Assembly (NCBI GenBank): GCA_005809105.1
Contig: SYLI01000053.1
Location: 1-64,000 of the forward strand
Origin: Verrucomicrobiales bacterium
GTDB taxonomy: Bacteria > Verrucomicrobiota > Verrucomicrobiia > Limisphaerales > UBA1100
Length of the DNA stretch: 64,000 bases
Direction: 5' to 3'
Shown here: one piece after another, positions 58,811 through 64,000 of the stretch
Position numbering within the stretch: the first letter of the stretch is position 1
Layout of the letters: every line of letters starts with the position of its first letter
Notes under the pieces: generated by a model
Database searches by the model: none
Told to the model about the DNA's origin: nothing
Seen by the model: only the letters and a program-made list of their open reading frames with translations
Position numbers and translations under genes: made by a program

Positions 58811-60271
58811 TCATGCAGCCTTCGCCTTCACCTTGAGCAAGGAAGGGAAGGAGCCGACAAGCCGGACTTGCCAGTACGCAAAGGCTGTCAGGCCGGCACA
58901 GAGCAAGATGGAGAATGTGATGGACCAGATCAGCCGATCAGGCACCAGCAGCAGCGAAGCTGCAGCAGTGCCCAAGTAGGTCAGGGCGGGGATTGCGAGC
59001 CTGCGCCAAGGATAGTCGATTGCCACGTAGTCCCGCTTACGATGTTGATTCCAGAGCCATTGTGAAAGGGGCAGGAAGGTACTGGATACGGTTAGGGCTA
59101 GCCCCGCCCCGAAGAGTCCCCAGTGCGTGACCATGATAAATCCCAGGGGCAGCGAGACCATTGCCGAGATTCCCTGCCACAGGCTGACGAACCGGACCTC
59201 CTTCTGAAAATACATCCCTGGAGCCAGGAGGCTGAAGAGGCCGACCAAGAACTGTGACATAGCCGAGAATCCCACGACCAAGTAGGCTTGATGGAATGGG
59301 GGCTTCGTCAGCAGGAGTATCATCGGGTGGGCGAGGATGAAGAAAAGCACGGTGATACCCCCGACGATGATGACGTAGTAGTAGGTGATAACTCCAAAGG
59401 TTCGCCGCGCGTCCTCCGGCTTGTCGATGTACGACATGAAAAACGGGTACCACGCCTGTGTGACGCCGCCGACCACGATGGTCATCACCATGCCTATGTT
59501 GAACCCAATGGAGTAGATTCCCACCTGATCCAGCCCTTCGAGCCATTGCAGGATGTACCGGTTCCCCTGAAGTAGGATGAAAATGAATGCAAAGCCCGGG
59601 ACGAGCGGGATGCCAAGCCTAAGCAATTCGGCGCCGATTGGCTTGGCGTAGGCGATGGCAGTCCCTCGCGCGCCCGCGGCCAAGAACATCAGGAAATTCA
59701 GTGCCTGCCCGACCGCCTGCGCCGCAATCATGCCTTTCACGCCCCATCCCATGTGGGCCACTGCGACGACGCTTAGCGCGGTGGACAAAAGCGCGCCCAA
59801 GAGGGTGATGCGCACAAACTCCCTAGTCTTGCGGTCAAATTGCATCCGCATGGTGAACGGAGTCGCTAGGATTCCGAAGACGGTGCCCGTGAGCGTGAGG
59901 GAAACCAGCAGGCTGTGTTCATCCGTTCTTGTCACCAGCCTGCTGAGCGGCGCGGGCACCGCCCAAGCAAGCACCAGAAGCACGCAACTGCTGGCCAGCA
60001 AAAGCAAGAAGGCAGTCCAGACCGTCGCCGACTTCCTATTGGGATCATTCCCCTGAAAATAAGCGGGCCCCATGGCTGCGCCCATTCCCAGCCCGAATAC
60101 CGGCTGCGCGACCATCGCCAGCAGAGCCAGCATCGCCATAATCCCATAGTCTGCGGGCGCGAGGTAAGCGGTGAAGAGCGGAAGCAGCAAGAGGCTGATG
60201 AATCGCGAAACCATGGAGCCGATCCCATAGATCAGCGTATCCTTTCCCAGACCTAAAATCGCCTCCTTCAT
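58811..60271 (-). CDS. Wzx-type flippase / polysaccharide biosynthesis membrane protein
   Basis: 486 residues with about twelve to fourteen predicted helices. It begins AILGLGKDTLIYGIGSMVSR and FISLLLLPLFTAYLAPADYG, the signature of the MOP/PST superfamily, and has LGIPLVPGFAFIFILLQGNR and YSIGFNIGMVMTIVVGGVTQ. Wzx proteins flip undecaprenyl-linked repeat units to the periplasm. No Wzy polymerase or chain-length regulator is seen in the window; they may lie to the right. It overlaps the SDR gene by 4 bp. Confidence 0.92.
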   Translation of the reverse strand: MKEAILGLGKDTLIYGIGSMVSRFISLLLLPLFTAYLAPADYGIMAMLALLAMVAQPVFGLGMGAAMGPAYFQGNDPNRKSATVWTAFLLLLASSCVLLVLAWAVPAPLSRLVTRTDEHSLLVSLTLTGTVFGILATPFTMRMQFDRKTREFVRITLLGALLSTALSVVAVAHMGWGVKGMIAAQAVGQALNFLMFLAAGARGTAIAYAKPIGAELLRLGIPLVPGFAFIFILLQGNRYILQWLEGLDQVGIYSIGFNIGMVMTIVVGGVTQAWYPFFMSYIDKPEDARRTFGVITYYYVIIVGGITVLFFILAHPMILLLTKPPFHQAYLVVGFSAMSQFLVGLFSLLAPGMYFQKEVRFVSLWQGISAMVSLPLGFIMVTHWGLFGAGLALTVSSTFLPLSQWLWNQHRKRDYVAIDYPWRRLAIPALTYLGTAAASLLLVPDRLIWSITFSILLCAGLTAFAYWQVRLVGSFPSLLKVKAKAA

Positions 60272-61257
60272 GCCGCGGTCGCTGTCTGTTTCGGTTCGGC
60301 GACTCGTCTCAGCCGGGCGCGTACCAGCCTACCCAACCCCTCGTGTAGGCTGATTTCGGCGGCAAATCCCAGCTCTTGCGCGGCACGCCTAGGATCGCCG
60401 ATGCGGTTGCGCACCAGGGTGGCCTGGCTGCGTGGCGCGTAGCGGATCGGCTTGTCGCTCGCCGTGAGTTCTTGCAGCAACTCCGCCAGCTCCTTGAGCG
60501 AGGTGCGCTTGCCAGTGCCCACGTTGTAGAAACGATCGGTGGTGGTCGCCTTCATGGCGCAGACGTTGGCCCGGGCGCAGTCCTCCACCGCCACAAAGTC
60601 GAACGCCTCCGAGCCGTCACCCAAAATGGTCGGCGCTTCGCCCCTGTCGATGGCGTCGCGCATCTTCAGGATCACGGCGATGTCGGCGCCCTGATAGTCC
60701 TGTCGCGGCCCGTACACGTTCATGTACCGCAGGCCCACATAGTCCAGACCGTAACGGTGGTGGAACGCGCGCAGCATGGCCTCGCCGGCGATCTTGGTGG
60801 CGCCGTAGAAATTCTTGTTGTTAAACGGATGGCCCTCGTCCATGGGCTCCTTCACCGCGTCGCCGTAAACAGAAGCCGACGAGGAGTACACCAGCCGTTT
60901 CACACCCTGCTTCACGCACGCCTCCATCACATTAAACGTGCCGCGAATGTTCACATCGAACGCGCTGCGCGGAAATTCGTGACATTGCAACAGCCACAAG
61001 GCCGCGAAGTGGAACACGCCGTCCACACCGTCCATCGCCGACTCCAGAATGTCGGTTTGCAGGATGTCGCCGCCGGCGTCCCAGATTTTCACGCGCGGGT
61101 CGGTCAAGGCTCCGCGCAGATTTTCGGCGCGTCCTCGCACAAAATTGTCGTAGACCCGGATTTCGCGGGTGTTTTCCCGGATGAGCTGATCCACCGTGTG
61201 CGAGCCAATGAGGCCCGCACCCCCGACGACGAGCAGTGTGGAGCCTTCCAGTTTCAT
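60268..61257 (-). CDS. UDP-glucose 4-epimerase-like SDR (WbpP/GalE-type)
   Basis: 329 residues from ATG 61257. LLVVGGAGLIGSHTVDQLIR, VYDNFVRGRAENL, HFAALWLLQCHEFPRSAFDV, LVYSSSASVYGDAVKEP with the catalytic Ser, FYGATKIAGEAMLRAFHHRY with YxxxK, RYMNVYGPRQDYQG and NVGTGKRTSLKELAELLQEL. It fits the GalE/WbpP group of UDP-sugar epimerases. Overlaps the flippase gene and the aminotransferase gene by 4 bp each. Exact epimerisation unknown. Confidence 0.92.
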   Translation of the reverse strand: MKLEGSTLLVVGGAGLIGSHTVDQLIRENTREIRVYDNFVRGRAENLRGALTDPRVKIWDAGGDILQTDILESAMDGVDGVFHFAALWLLQCHEFPRSAFDVNIRGTFNVMEACVKQGVKRLVYSSSASVYGDAVKEPMDEGHPFNNKNFYGATKIAGEAMLRAFHHRYGLDYVGLRYMNVYGPRQDYQGADIAVILKMRDAIDRGEAPTILGDGSEAFDFVAVEDCARANVCAMKATTTDRFYNVGTGKRTSLKELAELLQELTASDKPIRYAPRSQATLVRNRIGDPRRAAQELGFAAEISLHEGLGRLVRARLRRVAEPKQTATAA

Positions 61258-62369
61258 GCCCGATGCGGTTCGTCCGCGCGGCTCAGCGCCGCCACGACAG
61301 CCCTCTGGTCTTCTTCGCTCACATACGCGCTCATGGGGAGGCTTAAACACTGTGAGGCCACGCGCTCGGTGACAGGAAAGTCGCCGCGCTGATGTCCCAG
61401 CGCGCCGAACACCGGCTGCAAGTGCAGGGGCACGGCGTAATAAGCCACCGAGGGAATGCCCGCCGCCTGAAGGCGGGCCTGCAACGCGTCGCGTTCCGGG
61501 GAGAGCACCGTGTATTGCGCATAGACGGAAGTGCAGCCGGATGCCACGTGAGGCAGCGTGAGGCCCGGGACGTGGCTGGACTTGAGCCCTTGGTCGTAGC
61601 GCGCACCGATCTCCTGGCGCAGCCGAACCTCGTCGGGGAATTGTTCAAACGCCGCCAGCAACATCGCAGCCTGGAGCGTGTCCAGCCGGCCATTGATGCC
61701 CAGCAGCGGATGATGGTGCTTGCGGGCCTGACCGTGGACGCGAATTTGTCTGAACTTCTCCGACAGCGCGTCGTCGTCGGTAAAGAGCGCGCCGCCGTCC
61801 CCAAATCCGCCCAAGGGCTTGGAGGGAAAAAAGGACGTGCTGCCAATGAGCGAGAGCCCGCAGGAACGGCGGCCGTGGTAGCAGGCCCCAAAACTCTGGG
61901 CGGCGTCCTCGATGACGGGCAGTCCGTGGCGCGCCGCGATGGCGTTGATGGCGTCCATGTCCGGCGGCTGACCGTAGATGCCCACGGGCAGGATCGCCTT
62001 GGTGCGCGGCGTGATGGCGGCTTCCAGAAGGTCCGGATTCAAGTTCCACGTCTGCGGATGGATGTCCACAAACACGGGCTTGGCGCCGAGCAAGGCCACG
62101 ACCTCCGCCGTGGAAATCCACGTGTAAGGCACGGTGACCACCTCGTCGCCCCGGCCGATGCCCAGCGCCATGAGCGCGACGAGCAGCGTGTCCGTGCCGC
62201 TGGACATCCCCACGCAATGCTTTACGCCCACGTACGCGGCCAGCCGCTGCTCCAGCTCCGCCACCTCGGGCCCAAGGATGTACTGGCCGTGATCCAGCAC
62301 CGCGCCGATGCGAGCCTCAAGCGAGCCGCGCAGGCGCGCCACGCGCGTGGCAAGGTCAATAAATTGCAT
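61254..62369 (-). CDS. UDP-3-keto-sugar aminotransferase, WbpE/WlbC-like
   Basis: 371 residues from ATG 62369 (MQFIDLATRVARLRGSLEAR). DegT/DnrJ/EryC1/StrS family: HGQYILGPEVAELEQRLAAY, CVGMSSGTDTLLVALMALGI, TWISTAEVVALLGAKPVFVD, IEDAAQSFGACYHGRRSCGL, and the PLP Lys in FFPSKPLGGFGDGGALFTDD. WbpE transfers an amino group to UDP-3-keto-GlcNAcA. The order WbpB-WbpD-WbpE with 1-4 bp between genes matches the known pathway set. The frame to 62546 runs into the acetyltransferase gene and is discarded. Confidence 0.93.
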   Translation of the reverse strand: MQFIDLATRVARLRGSLEARIGAVLDHGQYILGPEVAELEQRLAAYVGVKHCVGMSSGTDTLLVALMALGIGRGDEVVTVPYTWISTAEVVALLGAKPVFVDIHPQTWNLNPDLLEAAITPRTKAILPVGIYGQPPDMDAINAIAARHGLPVIEDAAQSFGACYHGRRSCGLSLIGSTSFFPSKPLGGFGDGGALFTDDDALSEKFRQIRVHGQARKHHHPLLGINGRLDTLQAAMLLAAFEQFPDEVRLRQEIGARYDQGLKSSHVPGLTLPHVASGCTSVYAQYTVLSPERDALQARLQAAGIPSVAYYAVPLHLQPVFGALGHQRGDFPVTERVASQCLSLPMSAYVSEEDQRAVVAALSRADEPHRA

Positions 62370-62370
62370 G

Positions 62371-63036
62371 CTAGGAAGGCTGGGACTGTTTGAATTGGCG
62401 ATAGGCGACCGCCCCCACCGCCAGCGTTGCGGGCAATGGCGCATCTTCGGCCACATCCACGCCGCGCACCACGCCCTCCGCAAGCCGGTAGCGCAGTTTG
62501 GACTCGGGGCAGAGGGCCTCTCCTTGGGCCGTGAAATGGAGCGCATGCCCGTGCCGGCTCATCCAGCCGCGCTGCCGCGCCGGAGTGCCCATCATGAGCG
62601 CGTAGTCGGGCACATCGCGCGTCACCACCGCACCCGCCGCGATGAACGCATAGCGGCCGATGGTGATGCCGCAGACAATCGTGGCGTTGGCGCCGATGGT
62701 CGCACCGCGACGCACGAGGGTCTTCTCGTACAGCGCGCGGCGCGCCACCTGCGAGCGCGGATTGCTGACGTTGGTCAGCACGCAGGAGGGCCCCAGAAAC
62801 ACATCCTCCTCCAGCGTCACCCCATCGTAGATGGCGACATTGTTCTGCACCTTCACGCGGTCGCCCAGCACCGCCGTGGGGGCGACATAGACATTCTGCG
62901 CCAGACTGCAGTGCGCGCCGATGCGCGCCCCCGCGCAGACATGCGCGAAGTGCCAGAGGCGCGTGCCCTCCCCGATGAAACAGGGCTCATCGATGACGGC
63001 CGTCGGATGAGCGGTGAATGCAGCCGGAGCGCTCAT
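62371..63036 (-). CDS. UDP-GlcNAc3NA N-acetyltransferase, WbpD/WlbB-like
   Basis: 221 residues from ATG 63036. Left-handed beta-helix with hexapeptide repeats: FIGEGTRLWHFAHVCAGARI, NVYVAPTAVLGDRVKVQNNV, AIYDGVTLEEDVFLGPSCVL, TNVSNPRSQVAR and IGRYAFIAAGAVVTRDVPDY with MMGTPARQRGWMSRHG. This is the WbpD/WlbB pattern, which acetylates the 3-amino group of the UDP-uronic acid. The C-terminal 35 residues continue with AVGAVAYRQFKQSQPS. Start overlaps the oxidoreductase stop by 4 bp. Confidence 0.94.
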   Translation of the reverse strand: MSAPAAFTAHPTAVIDEPCFIGEGTRLWHFAHVCAGARIGAHCSLAQNVYVAPTAVLGDRVKVQNNVAIYDGVTLEEDVFLGPSCVLTNVSNPRSQVARRALYEKTLVRRGATIGANATIVCGITIGRYAFIAAGAVVTRDVPDYALMMGTPARQRGWMSRHGHALHFTAQGEALCPESKLRYRLAEGVVRGVDVAEDAPLPATLAVGAVAYRQFKQSQPS

Positions 63037-64000
63037 TCCACCTTCACGGGCTGGCCATTGAGTTGCAATGAAGCCTGACACGCCTCCAGCACCTGCAGCA
63101 CGCGCACACCCGACGCGCCATCGGTGAGCGGCGGCTGGCGGTCCTCAAGACGCGCCAGAAAATGTTCGCACTCGGCGCGCAGCGGCTCCACGCCTGCGGG
63201 CAGCGGCACAGGCGTGTGCCCGTTCTTATGTAGCACCGGCTGCCTGCCTTGGAAATCCACGCGCTGATCAAATAGTACGAGCTTGTCGGTGGCAGCCACA
63301 TCGTCAAACACCGCCATGCGCTTCTCTCCCATCACCACCAGCCGCTGCTCCTTGAAGGGGTTGAGCCAGCTCACAAAAATGTGCGCGCGCATTCCTGAGC
63401 GGAACAGCAGCGTGGACACCGTGACATCGGCGAGGTTTGAGGTGATGTAGCTTCCGCCCGCGCAGGTCACCTCTTGGGGCAGCTCGCCGGCAAGTCGCAG
63501 GATCACCGCCACGTCATGTGGCGCGAAACTCCAGAGCGCATTTTCTTCCGTGCGGATTTTCCCGAAGTTGAGCCGGTGCGAATAGATGTAATTGACGCGG
63601 CCCATCTGGCCCTCCTGCAGCAGTTCACGCAGGCGCAACACCGCCGGATGATATTCGAGCAGGTGCCCCACCATCAGCACCCGCTGGCCTTGGGCCGCCT
63701 GCTGCACCAGCAGCCGCCCCTCCGCAGCGCACAGCGTCAGCGGCTTCTCCACCAGCACATCCTTGCCGGCGGCCAGAGCCTGCTGGACGAGGCCAAAGTG
63801 GGTTTCCGCGGGCGTGGCAATCACCACGGCGTCGATGTCCTCACGCTGGAACGCCGACCCGAAGTCCGTGCTCACTTCCACCCCCGGCGCGGCCGCCTGC
63901 GCGGCAGCACCTGCCTGCGGCGCCGGATCGCAAATGAGCCGCAGCGCGCCCAACTGGTGGAACACCCTCGCGAGGTTGCGCCCCCAGTAGCCGCAGCCCA
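63033..64000 (-). CDS. UDP-GlcNAcA 3-dehydrogenase, WbpB/WlbA-like, start beyond window
   Basis: Gfo/Idh/MocA oxidoreductase, 322 residues visible. The reading frame continues to base 64000 with GCGYWGRNLARVF, the nucleotide-binding loop, so only the first few residues are missing; a GTG at 63965 is not the true start. It also has VIATPAETHFGLVQQALAAG, DVLVEKPLTLC, YSHRLNFGKIRTEENALWSF with APHDVAVIL behind it, and GEKRMAVFDD. WbpB oxidises the C3 hydroxyl of UDP-GlcNAcA. The genes for WbpA (6-dehydrogenase) and others would be to the right. It is transcribed ahead of WbpD. Confidence 0.92.
   Translation of the reverse strand, partial: GCGYWGRNLARVFHQLGALRLICDPAPQAGAAAQAAAPGVEVSTDFGSAFQREDIDAVVIATPAETHFGLVQQALAAGKDVLVEKPLTLCAAEGRLLVQQAAQGQRVLMVGHLLEYHPAVLRLRELLQEGQMGRVNYIYSHRLNFGKIRTEENALWSFAPHDVAVILRLAGELPQEVTCAGGSYITSNLADVTVSTLLFRSGMRAHIFVSWLNPFKEQRLVVMGEKRMAVFDDVAATDKLVLFDQRVDFQGRQPVLHKNGHTPVPLPAGVEPLRAECEHFLARLEDRQPPLTDGASGVRVLQVLEACQASLQLNGQPVKVE

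Noticed and set aside
41791-64000. Prophage, defence island or integrated element around the glycan cluster
   Set aside because: No integrase, transposase, tRNA end or phage structural gene is seen; all genes fit polysaccharide synthesis.

Overview
The window is dense, GC-rich bacterial DNA with about 45 protein genes and no rRNA or tRNA that I can recognise. Gene content points to the Verrucomicrobiota (PVC group): a PVC-type membrane-bound dehydrogenase with ThuA and heme-binding parts, DUF1080 proteins, a verrucomicrobial prepilin-like protein, large secreted beta-sandwich proteins and few good Shine-Dalgarno sites. The phylum is an inference from gene families, not from a marker gene. The left edge is abnormal: bases 1-100 are a minus-strand proC fragment fused to a typA that lacks its first part.

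Layout. 1-7255: housekeeping genes (typA, a U32-family iron-sulfur-type protein, an SDR, a DciA/DUF721 protein, nrdR, an unknown protein, a HinT-like HIT protein). 7256-13848 (minus): a five-gene sugar operon with a TIM-barrel epimerase, DUF1080, ThuA, ThuA-PVC dehydrogenase and a heme-binding protein, best read as an exported 3-keto-sugar oxidation and breakdown route. 13849-14536: a non-coding patch with a 63-bp tandem repeat, a truncated Sel1 gene and hairpin repeats. 14537-16864: a 2-hydroxyacid dehydrogenase, a Sel1 lipoprotein and a prepilin-like protein. 17033-28276 (minus): two complete MacAB-TolC-type efflux modules in tandem, eight genes in one direction; one adaptor carries a LysM-like insertion and an LTxxQ-like tail. 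28601-31350: an atypical protein kinase and an MsbA-like exporter, convergent.

31446-37776 (plus): five tightly coupled genes encoding an exported double metallo-beta-lactamase-fold protein, an exported unknown protein whose predicted mature end is His-Pro, a LolD/MacB-type ATPase, an FtsX-like permease and a ZnuA-like lipoprotein. This looks like a metal-linked transport system of unusual composition and is the best candidate here for an undescribed system. 37918-41778: a 1286-residue exported protein with a tandem beta-sandwich C-terminal half.

41791-64000 (minus): a cell-surface polysaccharide cluster of twenty genes running off the right edge. It holds WbpB/WbpD/WbpE-like enzymes and a UDP-GlcNAc 2-epimerase (diacetamido-uronic acid sugars), four further SDR enzymes, a flippase, two glycosyltransferases, three methyltransferases, an AsnB-type amidotransferase, a second DegT aminotransferase, an orphan two-subunit TPP-dependent E1 pair, a phosphoglycosyl transferase that would start the lipid-linked glycan, and a PglF/CapD-type dehydratase.
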